A stretch of DNA of 64,000 nt from Gnetum montanum (Eukaryota > Streptophyta > Gnetopsida > Gnetales > Gnetaceae): the NCBI GenBank assembly GCA_015680685.1, contig MNCI01025305.1:252927-316926 (forward strand), given 5' to 3'. A program made the position numbers and the translations under genes. How positions within the stretch are numbered: the first letter of the stretch is position 1; each line of letters starts with the position of its first letter. The notes beneath the pieces were generated by a model that worked only from the letters and a program-made list of their open reading frames with translations, was not told where the DNA came from and made no database searches. Positions 23,760 to 36,089 of the stretch are shown piece after piece.

Positions 23760-25613
23760 CTTTAATGCAACTAATTTTTTATTAGTATGTATATATGTGT
23801 GTTGCATGCATGTGTATGTCTACATATTTGTGCATAACATAAAACTGTTTTACTTGTAGTATGATGATACTTGTTTCTTGTAAGAAGATACTACTACCTT
23901 AATTAAAAAATATAGAAGCTCTATTATAACTTTTTGATTATATAATCCTAGAGTCATAAAACCATTATACTACCTTTTAAGGTTCTTTTCCCATGCTTAA
24001 TAATGATTGTTAGGAATGATTAATTATACACAAATAATCCCAATCATATTTGAATGTGTGTATATGTGTAATATTGATCTTGCTATATATTGTTGTAATT
24101 TAAGCACTAAGTGGCCCTGATTCCTTCTAAACTCTACAATGATAGGTAGGTAGCTAGGTTCATGGCCTTTGGTGTGGGCACCCTTCCTCTTTTGTGGAAA
24201 AGAGTTTTGAAAATAGTTTAATTAAATTAATTGAACACTTTATAGATTGGCAAGTATAGAAGTAATTGTTGATTTGATGCATACTTTATACATATAATTT
24301 TTCTTAAAGCTTAACTATAAGTGTTGATATGTTGTTAAGTATTTCTTCTAGTGGTGGGAATCTCATTACGTAACTTGCCTACCTTTGGCTCCTATGGATG
24401 CATTGGTGGGGATAAGCTTCCACATGACACAAAGTTATGACCAATGGACCTTGTATGATTATGATGATAATTGCCATTGGCTTTGTGGTTGTGTTGGTGG
24501 AAATGGGCTCCCACATGGCACAAAGAGTTGTGACGAATGGGTTATGTACCCACAATTGGGCTCTAGGGTTGTGTTGGTGGGGTGAGCAGCTAAGAAGGCA
24601 CATGAAACGTATACCAATGGAGTTGATAAGTTGTATAAGGTTTCTACTACTAAAGAAATTCTTTATAATGATTTTGCTAATAAAGATTGTACATGTTTGA
24701 GATTATTAATGTGGAGTGTGCAAATAGATTTTCTTTTATATTTTGATTATCCAATAATCCTATTGGTGATCCTCGTATGGTTGGGTATATGGTTTTGTAT
24801 TAGATTTATTATCTTCTTTTAAGAATCCCCAAAAGAGAGTTCAAATTATGTAGAGATGTGTGTGCATGTAAAGGTTGTTTTGTATACTAATTTCTAAATT
24901 TAGAATAATTTTGTATATAGTTTCTAAAACTTAATATTAATGTTACATGATTCTCGTTGCTTCTTTTTGACATGTTATTAGTAGTCTTTTATAGGTGCAA
25001 CTCACCCTTAGAACTTCTTTGTCCATCCAACCAATGCTATTAATAGTGTGAATGACATTGTTGACTTAAATGTTCTAAACAAAACTTTGAAAATTGACTT
25101 TTAGTATGATCACTAGACATGAATCCAATCCTTTATGCATCATAATACATGATGAGTGTTTTGCTTTTGCTCCAAATATTTTCTTGTTTAATTGAATTCA
25201 CTATTTTTAACATTATTATTGATTTTGTTAAAATGTAAACAATTTTGATTAGTTTTAATTTAATTTTACTCACCATTTATCTCAATTTTACTTATAATAC
25301 AAATCGAATTGGCTAATTCCTTACGCAATTTAGGTATTTAATATTTTGAATGTTTTATACCTCATATTTACCTTTGCTGATGTTAGTTTTGCTCAAAGTT
25401 AAAAACAAAAGCATCATTTTTTTTTTTTTGCAAATTTCAAAATTTGCAAAGAGTATCATAATGCATATCTCATGTCTTCCATTTCATCTACAAGCTGATT
25501 AGGTAAAATTGATTATCATTTTAAGTAAATTGAGTAAAGAAATTAACAAATTTACAAATCAAATTAATCTAGAGAGAAATTAAAATAATGAAAAGTTGCT
25601 ATATTTTTTTTAT
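23760..25613. other. AT-rich intergenic DNA upstream of the kinase
   Basis: No gene supported. It holds an imperfect duplication at about 24385-24585 (unit about 95 bp; shared core TTGGTGG, then CCACATG-CACAAAG and TATG). Open frames there are repeat artefacts. Confidence 0.45.
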
Positions 25614-25840
25614 GAAATTGCATTTAAAAACAGTGAATCCAATTGACCATAATAATAATAATAATAATACTTATTATTATTGACGGCAGTTGCTCTGCAA
25701 TATCGAAGATGAAACCGCTAACCCCAAAAATTGCATTTAAAAACCGTGAATCCAATTGACCATACTAATAATAATAATAATTATTATGGACGGCAGTTTC
25801 TCTGCAACCTCGAAGAAGTAAACGCTCACGCGCCGCAAAT
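25614..25840. repeat. tandem duplication of about 115 bp with (AAT)n
   Basis: The word TTGCATTTAAAAAC followed by GTGAATCCAATTGACCAT, an (AAT)n tract, GACGGCAGTT and CTCTGCAA occurs from about 25617 and again from about 25731. Together they lie 530-750 bp upstream of the kinase ATG. Confidence 0.8.
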
Positions 25841-26238
25841 GGCGGGAATAGACGAGCAACATGTGCAACTGCAGCCCCAGTCAAGGGCGTATGATCTAAA
25901 TTTGAATCTGCAGAAAGAAGCAGCAGCAGCAGAGTCTTAGCAGAGGTAAGAGCCAACCAGCACTGATTGCGTGCGAAAGTTGGATGTTTCATTTCATGCA
26001 GAAGCGAATGCCATGTCATGCTATATGTCTTTGGCCTTGTTTCTGTTTTTGGCTTCTTGTCCTGCCCGGCTCTATTTCATTGCTTGCCAATGCGGGCATG
26101 ATCGTGTTTCTGGTCGTGGTCTTGGCCGTGGAAGATGGGCAATGCCCGCCGGTTTTGCGGAGCTTATTGCACCAAAATTTCCAATCCGTTTCTAATTTCG
26201 CGATCCGCCTGTCTTTGCTTTCCCTGAAGTCCAGTTCC

Positions 26239-26261
26239 CCTGCCTGCCTGCCTGCCTGCCT
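26239..26261. repeat. (CTGC)n microsatellite in the kinase 5' leader
   Basis: Five units of TGCC about 110 bp before the start codon. A (CTG)n run also lies directly before the ATG. Confidence 0.9.
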
Positions 26262-26370
26262 CCCCGAATCCTCGATAAGTTGTCGTGTGTTCAGGGTTTC
26301 GATTCTCTGGAAAAAGGAATGCTGAGTTGAAATGCGCTGAGCTCGCCTGGCTTCTGCTGCTGCTGCTGCG

Positions 26371-29300
26371 ATGGGCTGCTTTCCGTGCTTTCAGAAATCG
26401 AAGCAGAAGGATTCCGTCGTGCCCGCGTCTGTCGATGCTGGCATTGCCGAAAATAATGCCCACGGAGCGCCCTCTGTTCAGCCTTCCGTAGCCTCTGCTC
26501 TTGGTAGGGTTTCGGTTCTTGTCCCTGGTTTTTGAAAGCAGGTTTCGTGTGTTGCTACCGTTTTATGCCACGATTTAAAGAAATTTTGCGTCTTTTGCTT
26601 GAACCGTCCGAATGCCAGATGTTTGAAGATTTGGCTTTTCCTCAAATTTTATGTTGCGCTTGAAAATTCTGAAGCTTTTGCATCCATCGTTACGATGTAA
26701 GACGTTGAACTTTGAAGTTTTGGATCCTCTCAAAATATGCGATACGATTGAAAAGTCTCCGGCTTTTGCCTCCTCCGTCCAGTGTTCGCCGCATGTGGCT
26801 TTGTCTCTGTAATGCTTTATGCTCTGATGGAAACTTTTTGGACCTTTGCTTCAATTCTACTCTTTTTCGGCCCCGCTTAACCATGAAGTGATTGCGATCT
26901 CGATGAAGTGATTGCAATCTCGTGAAATTGGCCAAGTCTACAGTTGCAGTGGAAACCGTAATTTTTAAGGCCGAGGGAATTATCACAAATGGGTCGGAAT
27001 TTACGTTATTTGGCGTATGATTTATGTGCAGGCCAATCGGATTCATATTAACGTAAATAACGCTGAATTCTTTAGCAGTGACGGATGATATTGCATCCTG
27101 GATTTAACCATGTTCATAAAAAAATGCTTTTTCGGTTTTGTTCTGTTATATTATAACTTTTGTCTTGAGTACTTTGGAATTAGATGTAATTCTATAAGCA
27201 TCGATCAAGATAGCGGTACAGTAAATGCTGAAACCATAATTTACAAAAAAAATGACCTTTGGAAGAATGAGATTATAACTGAATTTTCTCCAACAATTAC
27301 ACAGGGAATTTTCCCTCTGTTACAAAAAAAAAAAAAATGTCACCTTTAGTTTTGTGTTTAATACTATTCGTCTTCATTATGTAAGATTCCATATTTGTAA
27401 TAATGTCTAACAGTTAAGCATGATCAATATTTTATAAATTTTCTGCTCGACGTTATCTAGTCGCATGGATTTACCTTTCTTGAAGCATCAAACAGCAATT
27501 TTTATTTACCTCAAACATCGGAATACTTGATTGATTGATACTTGATTACTAAGTTTTGAAAAAGATTGGTGATCAGCCTTGTAGACGAGAAAAAGAAATT
27601 TGATGACCATCATTAGATTAGAGTTACATTTTTTGTTCTGATACGTGAAAGTAATTAATGAAAAATTTGATCATTGTTTCGGTAATTATTGTGATTTGTG
27701 ACAATTAAAACATGTTTGACCGCTTTCTTTATGGTATGGATGAAAATAAATGAAAGATTTTACATCACATGGAAAAGCGGAGAGTTTTTTTAGTTATTTG
27801 AATTTTTACATTGTCTCAGAGAAGCAAAGCAATGGGAAGGATGTTATTAAAGATGAAATGTATCCTACGTCTGCTAAGGTTTTTAGATTCCGAGAATTGG
27901 CAGCTGCTACCCAGAATTTTAGAGCTGAATGTTTGCTGGGGGAGGGTGGGTTTGGCAGAGTATACAAGGGAACCTTAGAAACAGGCCAGGCATGTAACCT
28001 TTCATACATGCACATGTTACTTCGGTCTCATAAATCTCACTTTAAATTTTCATTTGATTTTTGTTCAGTTTATATAATTTAATGCTGACAGATGGTTGCT
28101 GTTAAGCAATTGGATAGAAACGGACTTCAAGGAAACAGGGAATTTTTGGTGGAAGTTCTCATGCTGAGTCTTGTACATCATCAGAACTTGGTGAACTTGA
28201 TTGGTTATTGTGCTGATGGTGATCAACGTCTTCTGGTCTATGAGTATATGCCAAACGGATCTTTGGAAGATCATCTTCATGGTTAGTAAGCAACGAAATG
28301 ACACCAGTAAGCTTTTACATTAAGTTTCCATAACCTTTTAGTCCATTTATAAGTCACAGGTTATATATAAGTGTATATATGGCTTGTTTATGTGTTTATA
28401 CATGTATCTATATAGGTTTATTTGGGAGAAATGCTTAACCGTAGTTTGTAAGGGGTTAAAGGCTAGGAAAATGCACTACTATAAGTAAAAATTCAAGAGA
28501 ATCTCAGTTGAAGTAAGTAAAAATTCAAATTCAGTTTCCGTTTCACAATAAGAAGGCATATGAACAACTAAAATATGTTGCATTTTTTGGATTTGTAACT
28601 CACGGACAATGAGGAATGTCCCAAATGAAAACATGATGTTACGTCTGAACATCTGAAAACTATATGAAACATAACATGAAATCATTTTATTTAAATTTTT
28701 TTACCGTGCACCATGTAGCAGACATGGGTTGCAGTGGAGTATTTGCATTAAGTCCACAATTCATTTTTCAAATGCAAAGTCTGTCTGTTCTAATTGGTGA
28801 TAACCAGTTGGTTGTGAGCTCCTACGTAAGCACCTTCAGTTTTGAAGTCATGAGTTCAGTAATTACCCAGGATAAACACGGGGGCTATTGGGTTGATAGC
28901 TTATGCCTTACTTTTCTTCCCATTTTGTTTCATTGGAGTTTGAAGCCCTTATGTAAATGAAGGAAGCCAGGCAGGCATTTTTATTGACAGAATCCAGTTT
29001 TGCTGAGTGATATATTTCAGAAGTTCAATCAGTTTAAATAGAGGCAAGCATGACGTACATATGGAGAGTCTGTGAGATTATATTAAGGCATTGTAATATG
29101 CATTTTGTGTCATGATGTCTGAATTGGAGATGAAATCAATAAAGCTGACATGGGCTTGGAATCTTAAATATTTATAGCAAGTACAGTGTCTCTCTCAGTT
29201 GGTTAGATCATTGGGTTTGTGGTCTGTTAGAAGGGTTTTTGCTGGAACCCAAAATAATGAATAATAATAAAAAAACATTCAGAGTTCAATCTGATCATCA

Positions 29301-30799
29301 ACGCAGAGGAGAGATTTTTAACATAAAAAGGAAAAGTATTACAATTTTGATCTCAAGGGATATGCTGAGACGTGTTAATTGTGCAAATAGTCAAAAATAA
29401 ATTCAGGGACTATAGTGTTAAATATACAGCCAACAATTGTAAATCATCGTCAAATCCTTTCTCTACGTTAATGGGGTAGTCGGTGTTTATGGGAGGCACC
29501 AAGATGACGACATTTATCTTTTTCTGTCTTTGACATAGAGCTAGTCAAATTTGCCCCCTCTGCAATGTGCCTGTGCTCCCAATGACATAGGTGTTATCTA
29601 GGTGGAATGATGCCTCAGTTGTAGCTTCAACTCTGCAACTTATTGGTTTATAGACCAAAGAAGTACGAGTTAAAGCTATCAGTTCCTTGGCGTTTTGGTT
29701 TTTTCAAATTTTTAATTTCGTTTTCTAATTACTATACTATGTGGGTTTCAGATCTTCCACCTGGAAAACAGCCGCTTGATTGGAACACCAGGTTGAGAAT
29801 TGCAGCTGGAGCAGCACTAGGACTTGAACATCTACACGATAAGACAAGCCCGCCTGTTATATATCGTGATCTGAAATCGTCCAATATTTTATTGGATGAC
29901 AAGTTTCATCCAAAGCTGTCTGACTTTGGATTGGCCAAACTTGGCCCTGTTGGAGATAAGTCGCATGTGTCTACAAGGGTGATGGGAACATATGGTTACT
30001 GTGCTCCAGAGTATGCAATGACTGGACAGTTGACATTGAAATCTGATGTCTACAGTTTTGGTGTGGTTATGCTAGAGTTGATTTCAGGTAGAAAAGCTAT
30101 AGATTGCAACAAGCCTACCGCAGAGCAGAATCTGGTTTCTTGGGTAACTTAATTAATTGTGAACCCCGATTCAGTTTTGGCTTCTTACAAGTTAAATTTG
30201 TAGCCTACAGTTTATACCTACATTCCCTTGCAATATTACTTGTTTACTGCATCTATTTTAATTAGCCAACATTTTTTTAATTTGCTAAATTGTAGGCACG
30301 TCCTATGTTCAAAGCCCGTAACAAATTTCCATTGATAGCTGATCCTCTGCTACAAGGACATTATCCAATGCGTGCATTATATCAAGCAATAGCAATTGCA
30401 GCAATGTGCCTGCAGGAACAAGCCACCACGCGGCCTCTTATGAGGGATGTTGTGACAGCACTCGGTTACCTGTCTTCTCAGACATATGATCCTCTATTTG
30501 GGTCATCCATTGACGTTAAACTCACTTTTTCAAGTCAGAATGAAAAGATGGAGAGAAAATTAACTGCCAGAACAGACAATCATCAAGTGTCCGAAATGGA
30601 GCAAATTGATGCCAAGGGCTTTAAACAACCCTCATTATTGAAGGATTCCAGAAAAACCGAAACACAACGTTTTGGGCGTGATGGTTATGGGGAAATAATG
30701 GTTTTGGAGGACATGGAGAATAATGCAGAGAAGTATATAAGTTCCCATAAAAGAGCAAAGGCTCCAGCGGGTCTTGTGGATAAAAGGCAATTTGTCTGA
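26371..30799 (+). CDS. PBL: PBS1-like receptor-like cytoplasmic kinase (RLCK VII), five coding exons
   Basis: Exons 26371-26503, 27820-27989, 28092-28281, 29752-30143 and 30296-30799 join in frame to 462 codons plus stop. The N-terminus MGCFPCF fits myristoylation at Gly2 and palmitoylation at Cys3/Cys6, so plasma-membrane attachment is expected. Kinase landmarks: glycine loop [11 protein letters not shown] (about 85-95), VAVK Lys106, Glu122, RD motif YRDLKSSN (Asp204), DFG Asp222, APEY. All catalytic residues are present. The activation segment keeps GDKSHVS (232-238), the site where the bacterial protease AvrPphB cuts Arabidopsis PBS1, but the SEMPH motif read by RPS5 is replaced (CNKPT). 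The family transmits signals from surface immune and developmental receptors by Ser/Thr phosphorylation. The C-terminal tail (about 385-462) is charged and ends RQFV. Intron 2 has a GC donor. No stops or frame changes: an intact gene. Confidence 0.93.
27990..28091 (+). other. GC-AG intron 2 of the kinase gene
   Basis: Exon 2 ends CAG and the intron starts GCATGT, ending TGACAG. This is the only join that preserves the TGQ[11 protein letters not shown] sequence of the family. No GT donor nearby keeps the frame. Confidence 0.75.
29185..29280 (+). mobile_element. tRNA-derived SINE-like remnant in kinase intron 3
   Basis: CTCAGTTGGTTAGATCATTGGG resembles the start and A box of tRNA genes. About 35 bp later GCTGGAACCC recalls a decayed B box, followed by an A-rich AATAATAATAAAAAAA tail. 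Same strand as the host gene. Confidence 0.4.
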
Positions 30800-32689
30800 A
30801 ATGGTGTAGATCTCCTTTTGATTAATTGTAACTATTGTGTTTCGTGAGTTTTTTCGTTATAAAAGTGAGAATGATCAATTTTGTGGTGAATGTAGCAGCC
30901 ATTGCACTATGGATGGCGATTCATAGGGAATGCCTACAGCATACATTTGGTAAATATGACCTTTTTGGTGTAATATGAAATATTTTTCTTAAATTGTGCA
31001 AACGTTTCTAAAGGCGTGGAAAACGATCTTATACCAATCGGTTCTTTTTTCAGAAATACATGCAAAAAGAATAATATAAAAAGTTTCAGAATCTAAAAAT
31101 TTTTTTGGTTTTGCAGTGCCGGTGAAATGACGACAGTTTATAGTCATTTTTAAATTTTATTTTCTTTGTTGAATTGGAAGATGCTACTGATTTACTGATT
31201 CAGTCATGAGGCCTCTCTTCTATTTCTTGCCCTTAAAGAGAAGGTATGAATCCATTATGTAAAAATATGGTACAGGCATCATATCTCTCACTGATGGGCT
31301 GCCAACGGGTGCTGCTGCCACAGCCTTAGATGAAAATCAAACTTCTTTTTCTCTTGGATATCATCCTCCTCACCTAAATCATAAGATCCAAGTGGATGAA
31401 ATGGACCTACGTCCGAATGTTTATAGCAAGTGGCTTCCTTGCTCTTATCTGAAGACCCAGAAACCACAATATCCGACGGCTTCTCTGATAGTGCTTTATC
31501 ATATGATGGAAATCAATATCGTCAAGTTGCTTTTTTCCCATCTTATTTATGTTTCTTCAAGAGTTTTATGGTTTTGGTCATAGACTTAACCGCTTTCTTC
31601 AATTTTTCAATGCTAGAGTTCTCTCCTTCCTAGGCATATATTTAATTGATCGAACCTGACAAATTTACCTCATGATTCATTGCAGAAACAAAGCGTTTCT
31701 CAGCATGGTAAAGAGATGCAAAGTACTTACTAGTACTAAAAATACTGCAGCGTCGCTGCCTCACAGGAGAGGGGCCACCCTTACGCTCCATGGTTAGCTA
31801 GATTGCTAGCTAGTAATTCTACGTCCTAATGTGATAACAATGAGGTATTATTTATTTTAGTGGAAAGATACTTCAAGGTTATGGATTTGATTCTAATGGT
31901 CAATCTTGAGTTATAGTTCTAATTGAACTATAAAAATCTTAGGGTGCATCTCTGTTTGTTTTTGGGTTCCAACATCCCTTTCCCCTTTACTTCCTAATGC
32001 TAATAATGCTAGTTCCTACTTTTACCTCATTTTTATATCACAGTTTCGAGCATATTTGAGTATATCCAAAACAAAATTACAGGAAGAAGGCTAGCACCAA
32101 TTTTGCTAGGGTATATGGATCAATAAAAATAAGAATGAGTAATATCATTTGGAAAATTAAGATACTCCTCGATAATTGTAGCATAAAATAAGTGGAGCAT
32201 AAAGGCTACCAATGTTAAAGAACCTTTGATTTTATAAATTTATCATCGTTCAAGTCCCAAGTGGCATTATTAGATAAGCTACTAAGAAAACTTTAACAAT
32301 TTAAAAATGAATTTAGGTGCAAGCTACTAAGAAAATTTTAATAATGAATTTAGATGCACCATGCACGAGTGTGGGATTTATTTTGCTCAACTTCATCATA
32401 ATTAAAAAAAGAAAACAACATAGAAATGCAACATATTTCATGACATGGGTTATCAAGGATAGCCTTGCATAGTGGGTTGCAACAAGGACATGTCAAAAAT
32501 GATCCTACCAACCATGATTGCTAGAGGCAATGACTCCCAAGTGGTGGTGGTGCCTTAACTCTCATTCCTATTCATTGTGTTAGCTCATATAGCTTTAATC
32601 TACTTTCATATACTATTTAAGAACATATTTCTAGACAAAGGAAAAAACATGATTTGAAGAAATTGGAAATAAACAAAGATACAACTTTT
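30800..32689. other. kinase 3' flank and intergenic DNA
   Basis: The first few hundred bases are presumably 3' UTR. No second gene is supported: the frame at 31392-31583 shows no recognisable domain. A 40-bp direct repeat (core AAGCTACTAAGAAAA) lies at about 32276-32357. Confidence 0.4.
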
Positions 32690-32775
32690 CATAAGGGTAA
32701 ATGATGAAAAAGAATTAATGTAGTTGACCCCATTTTATTGGGACAAAGGCTAGGATGATCATGATGATGGTTATA
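32690..32775 (+). mobile_element. LINE (RTE-type) 3' tail
   Basis: GTTGACCCCATTTTATTGGGACAAAGGC followed by GATGATGG-like repeats matches the pattern 'TAGCCGACCCC...TTGGGA(C)AAGGC' plus short-repeat tail of plant RTE LINE 3' ends. Confidence 0.5.
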
Positions 32776-33007
32776 GAACATACTTCTCTTCAAGATTTAA
32801 TTGAATTTTGCTAAAGTTTTATGAATTCCTCCTTAATCCTTCAATTTTAATCAAATTCAAGCCTTATACAAAGCATTTTGATCATCTCCAATTACTCCAA
32901 CCATGAATAAGCTACATACTCTACTTTAACACTCGGAAGCCTTGGAACCCATTAAATGCTCGAAAACAATAGAATTTGGAAGAAATATGAGCAAAAATAT
33001 GTGTTTC

Positions 33008-33092
33008 TGAGCTTGTGATATTGGAGCTACAATATTGTAGGGCCTATGATATTGTAGTTGTGATATTGCATTTACAATATTGCTTATATAAA
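33008..33092 (+). promoter_or_regulatory. internal promoter upstream of aORF copy D
   Basis: Six GATATTG/CAATATTG words in 75 bp followed by TTATATAAAC (33084-33093), about 750 bp before the aORF start at 33840. Confidence 0.5.
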
Positions 33093-33289
33093 CTAATATA
33101 TATATGTAAGATTCCTTAGCCAAATTTTTACATTTTCATTCAAACACATGAGAAATTTTTGTTGTTTCTAAACTCTAAAGGAGGGGTGTTGGAACCCTAA
33201 AACAATTGTAATATAAGTCCACTCCAAGATATATAGTCTACTTAGAACTTTATAATTCAACATTCCCCAATAGCAAAGTAGCCTTATGA

Positions 33290-33395
33290 TAGAATCTTTT
33301 TGTTCGTGGGTCACATCTACCTTGTGTGGGTAGGGGTTGTGCTACCAACCTTGAGTTGCCTTACCTCCAAAAATAAATAAATAAATAAATATATA
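33290..33395. repeat. possible SINE-like insert with (AAAT)n tail
   Basis: A G/C-richer stretch (GTGGGTAGGGGTTGTGCTA region) ends in six AAAT units. No tRNA-like box was recognised. Confidence 0.25.
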
Positions 33396-33839
33396 TTCAA
33401 TTCCCCATTAGAAAAAAACCCACGACTTGGAGCTATCTAGAGCTTAGAGACTTTTAAGAGCCATAACTTGTAATCTAAAAGCCTCATTTTAGTAATTCAA
33501 AAACCTTTGACCTCCCAAAGTTGAGCACTTAGTCATGTGGGACCATAAGCACAATTTTTGAAAGATTATTGAACATTTGTTTTTTGAATACACTAAGGTA
33601 ATTCATACAAAAGTTAATGAATTTTAATGAAAATTTAAAAATTAATGAATTTTAATGAAGATTTAATTAATAAATTAATAATTTAGTTATATTAGAGCCT
33701 AGGAAACAATATTTTGCAATTATGTTATGTCATTAATGTTGTGCTTTTCCAAATTTTAATTGAAACCAAAGGATCAAAAGGGCCAAAGTCATCATGAAAT
33801 GTTTTCAAAACATTAACAATTAATACTTGATTGTTAGAG

Positions 33840-34677
33840 ATGACACCCAAGAGAATTCCTGGAATTGGGGGATCCTCACAACTATGAGAAAAATGACTAA
33901 GAGGAGAACATGGTAGAGGAAGAGGATGAGGTAGAGATCAACCATAATAGCCTCATGTAGAAGGATAAGACCAAGAAGAAAAAGAGGCACAATCAAGATC
34001 TATGCATTAACCAACATCACAGACACAACAATTTGCACAAGGAGAGGCAACACCTCCTACTCGAGACACAGGAAGACAAATTGTGCTCTCTAATGAGTGT
34101 GTTCAAGCTATAAAAAATAAGTCTATTATGGCTAACATGATTGTTGAATTAAATTTTGGATTGTTCTTAGAATTTTCACCACACAAAGTAAGACAATACT
34201 TGCAAGTTTCTTTGTTTTGGCCTACAAAATTCACAAATGGTGAATGGTACCTTGGGGAAACATACTAATTTTGGCATAACAAGTAGGTTGATTCCATAGC
34301 AAAAATTGGAATTCTAGACTCATACTCCATTAAAGTTATTGCTATAAAATTTGGATTACCCAACATTGGTATGAAAATAATTATGGTGTCCACTTGTTCT
34401 AATATAGAAATAAGAAACTTATGGTTTAAAAGAGCTTATAAAGAAAAAAAGAAGATATTTGGATCCCTATCATTGGTCAAAAGGATATATTTCAAAATAG
34501 GGATAGACCACATGTATCCCACAAAGTACTTGAACAAAATATCAACTTATGTAGCATAAAGAAAGTGTTATCCTAAATGGAAGATATCTAGCAAATATGC
34601 TTCATATTATTTTCCTAGAAATTGAAATACAATTTGAGAAGAAAGAATTATGTAAGACCACATTGGCACTTCTTTGT
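33840..34677 (+). pseudogene. aORF copy D, N-terminal part
   Basis: Starts MTPKRIPG. The globular domain is recognisable: VELNFGLF near 34145, GEWYLGETY at 34240, WFKRAY at 34420, RIYFKI at 34490, PTKYLNKISTY at 34530, ending around CKTTLALL where element 3 is inserted. Several TAG/TAA stops and frame changes. It continues after 44653. Confidence 0.6.
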
Positions 34678-35455
34678 TGATAAAACCATTTTTTGTCAAG
34701 CATAATATTGTATCTATGATATTGTAGCTCTACCTATGTCATCATTGATATGATGTATTGGGAGTTGTGCACCACCAACAACAAATTCTTTACACCCTTA
34801 GCTAGACTCTTGCGCTTTATTTCTGTAGTTAGTGATAGAGTGCATGTTTGTAGTGTGGTGTTTAGCAATTGTACGGATTCTTTATTCAAGTGGGTTCTAC
34901 ATGGGAACAATTTATATCTGGTAATAAAGATTGAGATTGCTTTTGATCATTGTAGTATCCATTTAGCTCTTTTATTTTACTTAGCTAATTTCTTACTTAG
35001 TTTAATCTCAACGCTTACTTTAGCTTATCCCTTTACATTTTCGAAACACTTTACTTTTTATGTTCATTAGTCAGGTATAATGAGTACAACTGGTTTTGAG
35101 CATTAAAGTGTAATTGTTTGGTAACCTAGTAGTGGTTTCACTTGATTTGCTCAGTAGTGAACTCACTTGGTAATTCCAGTAATGGTTACATAGGCCCAAG
35201 ACATGTACAACAAGCTAGGACAAAATTCTCATCACCATAGGCTAGAGTAGATTTATGTTTTTGTTATCAATTAGATTTAGATTTTTATTCTCAATTCTCA
35301 TCATGAATACAACTAGGAGTAAATTGAGCAACCAACATCAACATATCATATGCCTCATTAAGAGTTAAACTGTACACTTGAACTTCACTAACTCAAAGTG
35401 GGAAAACAATGATCATGAACCAATTATCAACTCCTAGCATACTTACATTGTCCAA
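34678..35455 (+). repeat. 5' LTR of element 3
   Basis: Matches 43820-44653. It carries GATATTG words (34706-34750) and the TTGGTAACCTAGTAGTG motif (35118-35134), but the TATA-containing stretch present in its partner is deleted here. Confidence 0.75.
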
Positions 35456-36089
35456 GAAACACAAAGGAGCCATGACAAAAGACATGATGAAGAAGATTGG
35501 AGTGTGTCTCTACAAACACCAATTTCATATGCTCATATAGATCCATATTATCCTAACTTCACATTCATCTTTCATTAGGATGAACAGTTGAGGTGGAGAG
35601 ATTTGAAGGGTAATGTAGTTTTGCCTGTTTAATGTTCAGCACCATCAATGCTACAAGAAACCTTAATGAGGTTGAATTTGGACGATGCACAAGAAGAGTA
35701 TCATGTTACTAAACACATGACCAAGTCATATCAACCTACAGAAGCACAAGTCAAAAGGAATGTTGTCATTAAGACAAGACATGAAAACAATAAAGGAAAG
35801 AAAGTAACCCACAACGTTGTCCTCAAGGAAATTAATGATGATGCATTCCTAATGGAAAAAACTCCACCACAACCATGAATCCCATTCTTAGATGCCCATC
35901 ATTTGTCTAGAGGAACCTATCAAAATAAAATTGCATTCGGCCCTTGTAGAAACATCCAAGAGAAATGCAGAAGATTTCAACCATAGGTGGAGCTTAAGGC
36001 TTAGAGCTTCGTAAAAACCACAAGATGATGAATCACAGAGTTACCAAAGGAGAACCAACTAGCGCTATTCTTCAACTGCTTCCTCTTCT
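35456..36089 (+). other. element 3 leader with a short open frame
   Basis: A 76-codon frame (35648-35878) rich in K, E and N has no recognised domain; it may be displaced gag-protease linker. No primer-binding site could be recognised after the LTR. Confidence 0.3.

Noticed and set aside
24379-24822. Overlapping small frames upstream of the kinase
   Set aside because: They come from an imperfect duplication and contain no domain; both strands are equally open.
25731-25940. 69-codon open frame upstream of the kinase
   Set aside because: It lies on a microsatellite-bearing tandem duplication with low-complexity N and A runs, has no domain and is not supported as a gene.
31392-31633. Possible extra exon or small gene after the kinase
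   Set aside because: The kinase tail ends naturally at 30799; these frames overlap, show no motif and have no convincing splice context.
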